A stretch of DNA of 64,000 bases from Rhabdothermincola salaria (lineage in GTDB: Bacteria; Actinomycetota; Acidimicrobiia; Acidimicrobiales; Acidimicrobilacustridaceae). The notes below the pieces were generated by a model. It saw only the letters and a program-made list of their open reading frames with translations. It had not been told where the DNA came from and made no database searches. The position numbers and the translations under genes are program-made. Of the stretch, positions 49,193-57,846 are shown one piece after another. Location: contig NZ_JAJQXW010000001.1 in the NCBI RefSeq assembly GCF_021246445.1, positions 1,816,168 to 1,880,167 of the forward strand, read 5' to 3'. Numbering within the stretch: the first letter of the stretch is position 1; the number at the start of each line of letters is the position of its first letter.

Positions 49193-49857
49193 TGTTAGAA
49201 GAACCGGTGCGAGATCGACGAGCGGAACGACACGCGGCGACGAGGGCGGAGATCCTCGACGCCGCCTGGACCCAGGTGCGCGAGCACGGCCTGGCCGCGC
49301 TGTCGCTGCGGGACCTGGCTCGCAGCGTGGGGATGCGGGCGCCGTCGCTGTACAGCTACTTCGACTCCAAGAACGCCATCTACGACGCCATGTACGCCCA
49401 GGCGGCGCAGCAGTTCGTCGACGAACAGCAGGCGGCGCTGCCCCTCCCCGACGACCCCGTCGAGGCGCTGAAGACCATGCTGCGCTTCTTCGTGGAGTTC
49501 TGCGCGGCGGACATCGCCCGCTACCAGCTGGTGTTCCAACGCACCATCCCCGGGTTCGAGCCGTCGCCCGAGTCCTTTCGGATCTCCCAGGAGAACCTGG
49601 CCGAGGTGGCCGAGAGGCTGGCCCGCTGCGGGGTGGACGATCCCGAGATGCTGGACCTGTTCACCGCCCTCGGCACCGGCCTCACCGACCAGCAGCTGTC
49701 CAACGACCCCGGCGGCGACCGTTGGATCCGGCTGATCGACGACGCCGCCGAGATGTTCCACGACCACCTGACCAAGCGAGCCCAGAAGGCAGACCAGGAA
49801 GCAACGGCACCCTCCCGCAAGGGCACGGGCCGGTCGAAGGGGAGGCGAGCAGGATGA
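49192..49857 (+). CDS. TetR-family regulator, autoregulated
   Basis: TetR-type regulator of about 221 residues. Helix-turn-helix: LAALSLRDLARSVGMRAPSLYSYFDSKNAIYDAMY (about 36-70). WHG-type C-terminal ligand domain and a basic Lys/Arg/Ser tail. An in-frame TTG at 49156 would lie on the -35 element, so GTG 49192 (possibly leaderless) or GTG 49207 is the real start. Its stop overlaps the isomerase start as ATGA, giving a three-gene operon with the two enzymes it presumably controls. Confidence 0.9.
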   Translation: MLEEPVRDRRAERHAATRAEILDAAWTQVREHGLAALSLRDLARSVGMRAPSLYSYFDSKNAIYDAMYAQAAQQFVDEQQAALPLPDDPVEALKTMLRFFVEFCAADIARYQLVFQRTIPGFEPSPESFRISQENLAEVAERLARCGVDDPEMLDLFTALGTGLTDQQLSNDPGGDRWIRLIDDAAEMFHDHLTKRAQKADQEATAPSRKGTGRSKGRRAG

Positions 49858-50612
49858 CCACGACACGGGTGGAGACGATCAGGCCGATCGCCCGGGAGGA
49901 GGTGGAATCGCTGGCGGCCACGGAGTATCGACGGGTGGCCGACCAGCTCCGACGCCTCGGGCCCGACGACTGGTCGCAGCCGACGGCGTGCCCGCTGTGG
50001 GACGTGCGGGCCATGGCCGCCCACAGCGCCGGGATGATGGCCACCTTCACCGGCTACGGGGCGATGTTCCGCACCATGCGGGCGGCGTCGAAGGAGGCCA
50101 AGCGGTCGGGCGGGCCCCGGGTCGACGGGCTCACGGCCACCCAGGTGGCCGAGCGGGCCGACGCCACCACCGACGACCTGATCGCCGAGATCGACCGGCT
50201 GGGCCCGGTCGCCGCGCGGTGGCGGGCCACCCGGCCGGCGCTGATGCGGCGCATGCCGATGAAGGAGGAGGTCGGTGGCGTGCCCGAGACGTGGCGCATG
50301 GGCTACCTGCTCGAGACCATCCTCACCCGCGACCCGTGGATGCACCGGGTCGACGTGGCCGACGCCACCGGAGCCGAGGTGGAGCTCACCGCCGAGCACG
50401 ACGGGCGCATCGTGGCCGACGTGGTGGCCGAGTGGGCCCGCCGCCACGGGCAGGCGTTCGTGCTGGAGCTCACCGGGCCGGGTCCGCTGCAGGTCGTCTA
50501 CCAGCAGGGCACCGACGGCGAGCACGTCGCCATCGACGCCCTGGAGTTCTGTCGCATCCTGTCGGGCCGTGCCACCGGGGCCGGCTTGCTCACCCAGGAG
50601 GTCCCGTTCTGA
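49854..50612 (+). CDS. mycothiol-dependent maleylpyruvate isomerase/DinB-like protein
   Basis: A 252-residue protein of the maleylpyruvate isomerase family (DinB-like four-helix bundle with a metal site). N-terminal domain: EYRRVADQLRRLGPDDWSQPTACPLWDVRAMAAHSAGMM, with the usual His; later metal His candidates in DPWMHRVDVADA. Such enzymes use mycothiol for isomerisation or thiol transfer. Second gene of the TetR operon; its stop overlaps the MBL start (TGATG). Confidence 0.88.
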   Translation: MTTTRVETIRPIAREEVESLAATEYRRVADQLRRLGPDDWSQPTACPLWDVRAMAAHSAGMMATFTGYGAMFRTMRAASKEAKRSGGPRVDGLTATQVAERADATTDDLIAEIDRLGPVAARWRATRPALMRRMPMKEEVGGVPETWRMGYLLETILTRDPWMHRVDVADATGAEVELTAEHDGRIVADVVAEWARRHGQAFVLELTGPGPLQVVYQQGTDGEHVAIDALEFCRILSGRATGAGLLTQEVPF

Positions 50613-51328
50613 TGGAATCCCGAGTCACCGAGGTCGCCCCCGACACCTACCAGCTCTCGAGCTTCGTGGGGGCTCCCGTCGGCTTCAACCAGTACCTGGT
50701 CGCCGCCGAGGAGCCCTTGCTGTTCCACACCGGCATGCGGGCCACGTTCGGTGCCGTGTCCGCCGGGGTGGGCTCGGTGCTGCCGGTGGAGTCGTTGCGG
50801 TGGGTGAGCTTCGGCCACGTGGAGGCCGACGAGTCGGGGTCGCTGAACGAGTGGCTGGCCGTGGCCCCCCACGCCACGCCGGTGCAGGGCCAGATCGGGT
50901 GCATGGTGTCGGTCGAGGACCTGGCCGACCGAGCGCCCCGACCACTGGCTCACGGCGAGACGCTCGACATCGGCGGCCACGTGGTGCAGTGGTTCGACAC
51001 GCCCCACGTGCCCCACGCCTGGGAGGCGGGGGTGCTCTACGACGTCACCGCCAAGACGTTGTTCTGCGGCGACCTGTTCACCCGGTTCGGGGAGTTCGAG
51101 GCGACCAGCGACGACGACATCGTGGGCCCGGCGGTGGAGGCCGAGGACATGGCGCCGGGCGGGCTGTCGCTGCACCCGGCCAGCGGGCGGATCATCCGGG
51201 AGCTGGCCGAGCTCGACGTGCAGACGCTGGCGCTGATGCACGGCCCGGCCTTCAGCGGCGACTGCCGCGCCGCCCTCTTGGCCCTGGCCGATGACGTCGA
51301 CGCCCGCATCGCTCGGCTGTCGAACTAG
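50612..51328 (+). CDS. MBL-fold protein of the oxygen-binding di-iron (ODP/FDP-like) type
   Basis: A 238-residue metallo-beta-lactamase-fold protein. Metal motif GHVEADES (HxExD, the flavodiiron pattern) followed by ligands in TPHVPHAWE, FCGDLF and LMHGPAFSG, as in ODP domains that bind O2 or NO. No flavodoxin domain is attached, so it may sense rather than reduce. Translationally coupled to the isomerase and thus under the TetR repressor. Confidence 0.88.
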   Translation: MESRVTEVAPDTYQLSSFVGAPVGFNQYLVAAEEPLLFHTGMRATFGAVSAGVGSVLPVESLRWVSFGHVEADESGSLNEWLAVAPHATPVQGQIGCMVSVEDLADRAPRPLAHGETLDIGGHVVQWFDTPHVPHAWEAGVLYDVTAKTLFCGDLFTRFGEFEATSDDDIVGPAVEAEDMAPGGLSLHPASGRIIRELAELDVQTLALMHGPAFSGDCRAALLALADDVDARIARLSN

Positions 51329-51372
51329 AGGTCGCTGAGCCACGGGGCTGCCGAAGGCCCCGAGGGAGTCGG

Positions 51373-51786
51373 TCACGCCCCCTCTCCCCCATCGGGCTCG
51401 TCGAGCTGGTCGAGTCGTTGCAGCAACCAGCCGGGGCCGACGACGTCGGCGCCGGTGGTACGGACCCGTTCGGCGAGCGCCCGGTCGGCGGTGACGACGA
51501 TCGCCCCGTGGTGGCTCGCCTCGGCGACGGCGGCGATGGTGTCGTCGCCCTCGCCGGGGGCGTGCACGACCGTCACCCCGTCGAGGTCGTCCTCTGTCAC
51601 GCCACGGCGGCTCTGCCCCTCGAGCACGATCGTGACGGGCGGATCGAGCAGCCCGTCGGCCACACCGGCTCGGACCCGGTCCGTGAACGTGCGGGCCGCG
51701 CCGGGCCGGTCCCGCCACCACCCGTCGGGTCGGGAACCGATCACGTTGGCGGCATCGATCACCAGCACGGCACAAGGCTCGCGCAC
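51373..51786 (-). CDS. PIN/NYN-like ribonuclease-fold protein
   Basis: A 137-residue protein with the N-terminal VIDAANVIGSRPDGWWRDR and the central GDDTIAAVAEA and VVTADRALAERV, as in PIN/NYN-like nuclease folds where the acidic residues bind Mg2+. Some relatives are annotated NTP pyrophosphohydrolase without evidence. GTG 51786 is the first possible start. Divergent from the dioxygenase-like gene. Conventional toxin-antitoxin partner not seen next to it. Confidence 0.8.
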   Translation of the reverse strand: MREPCAVLVIDAANVIGSRPDGWWRDRPGAARTFTDRVRAGVADGLLDPPVTIVLEGQSRRGVTEDDLDGVTVVHAPGEGDDTIAAVAEASHHGAIVVTADRALAERVRTTGADVVGPGWLLQRLDQLDEPDGGEGA

Positions 51787-51870
51787 CCGGTCCGGGCGGA
51801 GAGCGCCGCCGGTCGGGGCGACTCGACCGGCCGGCCTCCGGGGCGACGCCGAGCACTACCCTCGCCGCTC

Positions 51871-52830
51871 ATGGGAACGACGGTGGTGGAGCTCGACCGG
51901 GTCTTCGACGACGACGGCTTCATCCTCGACATGGTGCACGCCAACGCCCCGTACTGGACGACCCTGCGCTACGTGACCCCACCGACCGAGGGAACCGGTC
52001 CGAAGCCGCCGGGGTCGCCGTGGTTCCGCGGCGACTGGGCCTTCGGGGGCCGCCCGCTGGTGGAGGGCGCCGAGCGCATCCTGGCCCACGAGCCGTTCCA
52101 CGCCGCCGCCCGGGAGGTGTTCGCCGGCGGCGACCCGGGTGCGGTGGTCCGGCCGTGGAGCGTGTACCTGAACCTCAACACCGCCGGGCGCATCGCCGAC
52201 ACCGGCCACCTCGACGTGCCGCTGTACCGGGGCATCGACCGCAACGAGTGCGGGGTGCAGATCTGCCACGTGATGCGCGAGTCCGGCCTGTTCGAGCGCT
52301 GGCGGGTGCCGGTGGCCACCGCGGTGAGCTGGTTCAGCGACCAGGAGGGCGGGGCGTTCACGTACTGGGCGGACGGGCCCGACGAGCTCCCGGCCCGCCA
52401 CGCGCCGCCGTTTCGCAACACCGCCCTGGTGAGCGACAACGACACCATGCACCACCGGGTCGAGGCCGTGGGCCACACCGAGGCCGCCCCCGGGATCACG
52501 GTCGACTCGCTGCTGGCGCCGTCGCCCGGTGATCCTCGTCGCTGGGAGATCGTGGAGGACGGGGCCGTGCTGGGCACCTACGACGTGGCCGACGTCCGCC
52601 TCAGCGTCTCGTGGAAGGCGATGGTGTTCGCCGATGCCGACGACGCCCGTCGCCACGACGAGCACACCGACGACCTCACCCTGGCGCACGTGGCCGAGCT
52701 GTTGGGCGACGACCTGGCCGGTCGTGGCGTCGCTCACCCGCTCGACGCCGAGACGCTGCTCGAGCCGTCGAGCATGCAGGTGCTGTTGGACGCCTACCCC
52801 CGCCGTCCGCCGAGGCAGCCGCCGGCCTGA
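51871..52830 (+). CDS. probable Fe(II)/2-oxoglutarate-type dioxygenase
   Basis: A 319-residue protein. HLDVPLYRG (H113, D115) and the later NDTMHHRVEAVG (H194/H195) give an HxD...H facial triad about 80 residues apart, with FRNTALVSDND before it, consistent with a cupin-type 2OG oxygenase. No subfamily recognised. ATG 51871 is clear. It stands between the PIN-like gene (divergent) and an NTF2-like gene. Confidence 0.65.
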   Translation: MGTTVVELDRVFDDDGFILDMVHANAPYWTTLRYVTPPTEGTGPKPPGSPWFRGDWAFGGRPLVEGAERILAHEPFHAAAREVFAGGDPGAVVRPWSVYLNLNTAGRIADTGHLDVPLYRGIDRNECGVQICHVMRESGLFERWRVPVATAVSWFSDQEGGAFTYWADGPDELPARHAPPFRNTALVSDNDTMHHRVEAVGHTEAAPGITVDSLLAPSPGDPRRWEIVEDGAVLGTYDVADVRLSVSWKAMVFADADDARRHDEHTDDLTLAHVAELLGDDLAGRGVAHPLDAETLLEPSSMQVLLDAYPRRPPRQPPA

Positions 52831-52969
52831 GTCGGCGCTCGCCCGAACCGCGGTGACGACGACCGTGAGACCAGTGGGGCTCGACCACCGGGTCCGACGC
52901 CGCGTCCGCCCCTAGATTCCCCTGGGGCGTCCGTGGGGGGCGACACCGCGACGGGGGAGGACACGACCG

Positions 52970-53521
52970 ATGACGCTGGACCCGAACAAGATCTGGGGGC
53001 TGCTCGAGGAGCGCCTGGCCGCCGAGACCGACCCGGTGGTGCGCCGCAACCTGGAGCTGGTGATCGCCCACGGCAAGGCCGAGGCCACCCTCGACCTCGA
53101 CGGCGTGCTGGCCACCCTGTGCCCGAACCCGCGATACGTGGCCCACTCGAGCCCCGATCTGGAGCTGGTGAACCCGACGACCACCGAGGGCGTGCGGGCC
53201 TTCTACCAGGCCACGATCGTCGACACCGACGCCCACCGCATCGAGCACGCGGTGGACCGGGTGATCGCCGATCGCACCGGCGTGTACACCGAGGGCGTCA
53301 TCAAGATCGCCTACCCGGGGTGGGTGCTGGCCCACCGGGGCATCGAGGTCGACGACCCCGACGCCTACTACCTGTACGTGTCGCGCATGGCCATCGTGTG
53401 GCCGGTGGACCCCGAGACCGGGCTGTTGGTCGGCGAGGAGAGCTGGGCCGAGGGCGACGGCTTCGCCGGCATCGCCGAGCGCAAGATCAGCCTCGACGAG
53501 GTGGAGCCGGTCCGGGTCTGA
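52970..53521 (+). CDS. NTF2-like (SnoaL-type) hypothetical protein
   Basis: A 183-residue protein with the order typical of SnoaL-like domains: HGKAEATLDLDGVLATLCPNPRYV at the front, GVRAFYQATI in the middle, then VDRVIADRTGVYTEGVI and a final strand with VGEESWAEGDGF. Function unknown. ATG 52970 has GGGGGAGG; a CCCTAGATT stretch with TAGATT (52913-52918) may be its -10. Confidence 0.75.
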   Translation: MTLDPNKIWGLLEERLAAETDPVVRRNLELVIAHGKAEATLDLDGVLATLCPNPRYVAHSSPDLELVNPTTTEGVRAFYQATIVDTDAHRIEHAVDRVIADRTGVYTEGVIKIAYPGWVLAHRGIEVDDPDAYYLYVSRMAIVWPVDPETGLLVGEESWAEGDGFAGIAERKISLDEVEPVRV

Positions 53522-53573
53522 CGCTCCGGGATACCGGCGCCCGAGTCGTCACCGGGCCGACCCGCACCGCCGT

Positions 53574-53972
53574 TCAGCGGCTGATGTCGGCCCTCCGGTC
53601 GTCGACGAGTCCGCCGAGTCGGCCCAGCGCCAGGCGGCAGACGGCGAGGTAGGGCGCCGCCGGCAAGGCAACGCCGAAGCCCACGCGGCACCGCTGCGGC
53701 CCGATGGCCTCCACGCGGTGGTCCGTGGCCGGAACCGTGGCCACCTTCCAGGCCCAGCGGGTGCCTGGTTCGAAGGTCGTGATCTCGAAGGGCAGGGTCA
53801 CGCCCACCGCCGTGGTGACGGTGCCGCGCACCCCCTCGGCCAGCTCGTCGGCGTCGAGGGCCGCGCTCCGCACCGACGGCCCCCACCGGGGCCAGGCGTC
53901 GGTGTCGACGAGGAGGTCCCAGAGCATCGTCGCCGGTGCGTCGTACTCGGCCCAGGTCCACAGCGTCTTCAC
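53574..53972 (-). CDS. SRPBCC-family protein
   Basis: A 132-residue helix-grip protein: MKTLWTWAEYDAPATMLWDLLVDTDAWPRWGPSV is the standard opening, ending in an Arg-rich helix LALGRLGGLVDDRR. GTG 53972 overlaps the MpaB-like gene stop as GTGA, so both are made together. A ligand-binding or membrane-lipid role is plausible but unproven. Confidence 0.85.
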   Translation of the reverse strand: MKTLWTWAEYDAPATMLWDLLVDTDAWPRWGPSVRSAALDADELAEGVRGTVTTAVGVTLPFEITTFEPGTRWAWKVATVPATDHRVEAIGPQRCRVGFGVALPAAPYLAVCRLALGRLGGLVDDRRADISR

Positions 53973-54925
53973 GAGGCGACCGTGTCGGGGGTCTCGGGCA
54001 TCTCGGGTCGCCGTTCGTCGTCGAGGTGGGCGTCGGCGGGGAGGGGCTGGCGGAACAGCCCCTTCGGCACGGGGGCGCCGCCGCGGACGAGGGCGAGGTG
54101 CCACGACGGGGAGGCGCCGAGCGTCCAGCGCAGGGCGCCGAGGGTGGTGCGCCCCACCTGGGCGGCGCCCGGTCGCGGCGACAGGCCGGTCATGTCGACC
54201 ATCCACTCGGGGAGGGTCGCCACCGCGGCCTCGAACAGGAGGCGGTAGCCGACCCGCACCGGTAGGGCGAGCGGCGGGTCGCGCAGGAAGTCGATGGAGG
54301 CCTGCTGGGCCGACGAGGGCGCGACCGCGTCGAGGTCGCGGATCCAGTTCCGCAGGTCCGGGGCGGTGGGCGGCAGCGGGCGGGCGCCGAGCAGGGCGCC
54401 GATCCGGGTCTGCTCGGCGACGAAGCGGTCGGCGTCGGCGTCGGAGAGCGGCTCGGGCCCGTAGGCCTGGTAGGCGGCGAGGAAGGAGTCGGTGAGGGCG
54501 TTGTGCACCCAGGCGGCCATCTCGGGGTGACCGGCGCGGTACGGCCGCTGGCGGTCGGAGTGGCCGTGCACGGGGCGGTGGGCGGCGCGGACCCCGGCGA
54601 CGGCGGCCTCGACCTCGGGCATGGCCCCGTAGGTCGTCTCGGTGACGTAGGCGGCCGTGCGCGAGAGCCGGCCGAGCGGGTCGGCCCGGTAGCGCGAGTG
54701 CTGCTCGACCCCGGCCACCACCTCGGGGTGGGCGGTCTGCATCACGAGGGCGCGGATGCCGCCGACGAAGACCGAGGCGTCGCCCATCACCCGCCACGAG
54801 ACCGAGTCCGGTCCCAGCAACCCGGGATCGCCCGGATGCTCGAGCGTGTGGGCGAGAGGCCGGGGTCCGTGGGCGAACAGCTGGCCGGTCGCCTCGACGA
54901 CGCGATCCTTGAGGGCGTCGATCAC
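53969..54925 (-). CDS. MpaB/DUF2236-family oxygenase
   Basis: A 318-residue alpha-helical protein of the DUF2236 family, related to latex-clearing protein and MpaB heme oxygenases. DSVSWRVMGDASVFVGGIRALVMQTAHPEVVAGV contains the family's Arg and His-Pro motif; WVHNALTDSFLAAY supplies a further His. GTG 54925 is chosen; the frame stays open to 55135 over a GC-rich leader. The upstream gap has an AT-rich GAATATTC palindrome (55074-55081), a possible promoter. Confidence 0.85.
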   Translation of the reverse strand: MIDALKDRVVEATGQLFAHGPRPLAHTLEHPGDPGLLGPDSVSWRVMGDASVFVGGIRALVMQTAHPEVVAGVEQHSRYRADPLGRLSRTAAYVTETTYGAMPEVEAAVAGVRAAHRPVHGHSDRQRPYRAGHPEMAAWVHNALTDSFLAAYQAYGPEPLSDADADRFVAEQTRIGALLGARPLPPTAPDLRNWIRDLDAVAPSSAQQASIDFLRDPPLALPVRVGYRLLFEAAVATLPEWMVDMTGLSPRPGAAQVGRTTLGALRWTLGASPSWHLALVRGGAPVPKGLFRQPLPADAHLDDERRPEMPETPDTVAS

Positions 54926-55144
54926 GACGAGGCCCCGCCGAGGTGGTGTTCCGCCGCGGCACCGGAGCGCGCGGCCGTGGCCGTGGTGGCGGGTGCTGGA
55001 CGGAGAGGAGTGGGCACTGCCGGCCCTCCACGGATCGACGAGACGTACTCCAGTCGGAACCGTGATCAGTGCTGAATATTCCGCTCCTCCTGAAGCGGCT
55101 GTGCCGGCGCTGACCGTAGGGCCGGGCGCCTCCACCGCTGGTGG

Positions 55145-55996
55145 CTACAGCTCGCCGCGGGCGATGAGCTCGACGGGGTCCTGCACCTCCACGGTGCCGA
55201 GGTAGCCGCCGCCGGTGGCGATGGCGTCGTGGGCGGCGTAGCCGAGCAGCTCCTGGGCGTCGCGGGGCAGGGTGCGGGCCACCTCGAGCGGGGTGGCCAG
55301 GTACTGGTTCTCCTCGGTGCGCAACCACCCGAGGCAGAAGCTGAGGTGCATGCCTCGGCGCCACCCGTCGGTGGTGTTGGAACCGCCGGCGTGGATGGTC
55401 GAGCCGAGGTACACGACGGCGGAGCCGGCCGGCATCTCGGCGGCCACCCACTCGTCGTCGGTGGGCTGGCGGTCGCGGTCGTCCCAGCGGTGGCTCCCGG
55501 GGACCACGACGGTGGCGCCGTTGTCGGCGGTGAAGTCCACGAGGGCGATGACCGAGGCCACCTGGACCTCGGGGTGCGGCGTCGGGAGCTGGTTCCACAC
55601 CAGCTCGTCGCGGTGGGGCCACTGGCGCACCGAACCGGGGCCGCGGTCCATGACGTGGGCGAGGTTGAGCTGGTAGCGGGCGCAGTTCGGCAGCAGGACC
55701 TCGTCGCACACGCCCCGCAGGACAGGGTTGGTCATGACCTCGGCGGCGAAGACGGGCGACTTGCCGGCCACGCCGACGACGTGGCGGGTCTTGTCGCCGA
55801 AGAAGCCGGCCACGGCTTGGTTCACGAACCGGCCGTCGTCGGGTCGAGCCCGCTCGAGCAGCGGGTCGAGCTCGGCGTTGAAGCGGGCGAGGAGGTCGTC
55901 GTCGAGCAGGCCGTCCACGATCACCACCCCGTCCGCCTCGAGGACCGCGACGACGTCGGCCACGGGTTCGTCGGCCTTCACGTGTTGGACGCCCAT
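55145..55996 (-). CDS. phytanoyl-CoA dioxygenase-family (PhyH) protein
   Basis: A 283-residue Fe(II)/2-oxoglutarate oxygenase. Iron triad: WPHRDELVW (HxD) and STIHAGGSN (distal His), with the 2OG-binding Arg in DGWRRGMHLSF. VVVPGSHRWDDRDR is the usual PhyH strand. Typical length. Substrate unknown; in actinobacteria such enzymes hydroxylate lipids or alkaloids. ATG 55996 follows a weak site; the gene is alone between divergent-spaced neighbours on the same strand. Confidence 0.9.
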   Translation of the reverse strand: MGVQHVKADEPVADVVAVLEADGVVIVDGLLDDDLLARFNAELDPLLERARPDDGRFVNQAVAGFFGDKTRHVVGVAGKSPVFAAEVMTNPVLRGVCDEVLLPNCARYQLNLAHVMDRGPGSVRQWPHRDELVWNQLPTPHPEVQVASVIALVDFTADNGATVVVPGSHRWDDRDRQPTDDEWVAAEMPAGSAVVYLGSTIHAGGSNTTDGWRRGMHLSFCLGWLRTEENQYLATPLEVARTLPRDAQELLGYAAHDAIATGGGYLGTVEVQDPVELIARGEL

Positions 55997-56040
55997 CGGG
56001 TTCCCTCCCGTCCCCCTCGGCCACGTTAGGGCGTGGCCGC

Positions 56041-57744
56041 TCAGCCGTCGGTCGTGAACAGCGGGTTGGGGCGGCCGGGCAGCTCACGGGGCTCGCCGGG
56101 GCCGCGGGCGATGACCGAGCACTCGAGGCCCTCGGGCGGGGCCACGAGGTCGACGAGGTAGTCGATGATGGCCACGTCGAGGCACGCTTCCGGCGGGCCG
56201 TCGCCGGCCAGCTCCAGCGGGAACGACCCGTGCACGGCGCCGTCGACCACGACCAGTCGGCCCTCGGGGAGGGCGGCGACCATGCGCTCGGCGGTGACCA
56301 GCGGCGTGGCGCCATCGTGGGTCGTGTTCACCACCACGATGAGCGGCAGCCCCTCGGCCGTGACCGCAGTGTTGGTGCCTGTCGGCGGGGTGGGCCAGGT
56401 GAGGCAGGTGGCGGCGGCTTCCACTGCGCCGGCACCGAAGCGGGGAGCCTCGGCCGCGACCCTCGCCTCGGCGGCCTCGAGCTGCTCGCGGGTCGGCGTG
56501 GGGTAGTCGGCGCAGTTGATGGCGTGGAACGACCCCTCGGCAGCCAGCGGGTTCACGATCGGCCGCTCGAAGCCGGGGTCGTCGGGGTCGTCGGCATCCT
56601 CGGGGTCCTCGGGACCGTCCCCGGCGAGCGGGAGGGCGCAGGCACCGGCCACGACCTCGAGCACCTCGTTCTGGGGCTTGTCGACGAATCCGGGTTCGGC
56701 GAGGGCGGCCAGGCAGTGGGCCAGGCCGTCGTAGGCGGGCTGACCCCGGTAGAAGATGGCGTTGGGCGCGGCGGTGAGCACCTCGGCGAACTGCTCCCCT
56801 TCGGCCGTGCCCGAGAGGAACTCGGCCCGGAGGGCTGCGAAGGCGCCGGCGGGGTCACCGCTGGAGTGGAAGGCACAGGCCGCGTCGGCGGCGCACTCGG
56901 CGAGGAAGCGGTCGAAGGCCTTCTCGCGGCCGATGGCCATCTCGACGAAGCGGTCGACCAGCGGGGCGGTGGGGTCGGCGGCGCCGTCGAGCACCATGGC
57001 CCGCACCCGGTCGGGGAAGAGGTCGGCGTAGCGGGCGCCCAGCAGGGTGCCGTAGGAGTAGCCGTAGTAGGTGATCTGCTCCTCGCCGAGGGCCTCGCGG
57101 ACGTGGTCGATGTCGCGGGCCACGTTGTCGGTGCCCACCGCACCGAGCAAGGCGCCGGTGTCGCGCAGGCAGGCGGAGGAGAAGACGGTGCTCTGCACCA
57201 GGAAGGCCTCGAACTCGTCGTCGGTGGGGGTGAGGTCGACGCCGTCGGGGACGGGGCCGCAGACGACCCTTCCGCTCTGGCCCACGCCGCGGGGGTCCAT
57301 GCCCACCACGTTGAAGCGGCTGGTGATGGCCTCGGGCAGGGTGCTCGCCCAGGCCTCGGTCTCGGGGACGGTCTCCCCGCCGGGGCCGCCGAAGTTCACG
57401 AACAGCGAGCCGATGGGGTCGGGCTCGGTGGCGGGCACGACCTCGACGGCCAGGCGCAGCGTCTCGCCGTCGGGGTCGTCGTAGTCGATGGGGGCCTCGA
57501 TGGTGGTGCAGACCACGTCGCCGGGATCGGGCTCGTCGTCGGGGTCCAGGCAGTCGGCCCACGAGAGCGAGGTGTCCGAGCCCGGAAGGGCGGCGACGGC
57601 GACGCTGTTGGCGCCACCAGTGCGGTTGCTGTCGCTGTTCTCGGACGTGGCGGTGTCGTCGGACGTGCACGAGGCGGCGAGCAGGGCGAGGGCGGCCAGG
57701 AGGAGCACCACCGCACTCGGTCGTGGTGCGCGGTGCTGTCGCAT
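56041..57744 (-). CDS. exported alpha/beta hydrolase, tripeptidyl aminopeptidase (SlpD) type
   Basis: A 567-residue lipoprotein peptidase. Signal peptide with lipobox LAASC (Cys26), Asp/Ser linker, then an alpha/beta hydrolase core: FVNFGGPGGETV oxyanion region, nucleophile YYGYSYGTLLGA, C-terminal TAP domain with LIVVVNTTHDGATPLVTAERM (Asp) and GAVHGSF (His). Releases tripeptides or similar from N-termini outside the cell. An Asp/Pro-rich insertion (DGPEDPEDADDPDDPGF) is unusual. Confidence 0.9.
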   Translation of the reverse strand: MRQHRAPRPSAVVLLLAALALLAASCTSDDTATSENSDSNRTGGANSVAVAALPGSDTSLSWADCLDPDDEPDPGDVVCTTIEAPIDYDDPDGETLRLAVEVVPATEPDPIGSLFVNFGGPGGETVPETEAWASTLPEAITSRFNVVGMDPRGVGQSGRVVCGPVPDGVDLTPTDDEFEAFLVQSTVFSSACLRDTGALLGAVGTDNVARDIDHVREALGEEQITYYGYSYGTLLGARYADLFPDRVRAMVLDGAADPTAPLVDRFVEMAIGREKAFDRFLAECAADAACAFHSSGDPAGAFAALRAEFLSGTAEGEQFAEVLTAAPNAIFYRGQPAYDGLAHCLAALAEPGFVDKPQNEVLEVVAGACALPLAGDGPEDPEDADDPDDPGFERPIVNPLAAEGSFHAINCADYPTPTREQLEAAEARVAAEAPRFGAGAVEAAATCLTWPTPPTGTNTAVTAEGLPLIVVVNTTHDGATPLVTAERMVAALPEGRLVVVDGAVHGSFPLELAGDGPPEACLDVAIIDYLVDLVAPPEGLECSVIARGPGEPRELPGRPNPLFTTDG

Positions 57745-57846
57745 GTGACGTCCTCGTCTCTCTGCCGCGGTCCCCCGCCGGGCAGGGCCAGGGTAGGTCG
57801 TGGCCGCGTGAGGTTCGGGCCCACCCTCTCGGAGGGGCGCCTGCGG

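Noticed and set aside
51373-51786. Toxin-antitoxin system around the PIN/NYN-like gene
   Set aside because: No small antitoxin gene adjoins it on the same strand; neighbours are an MBL protein and a dioxygenase-like protein.
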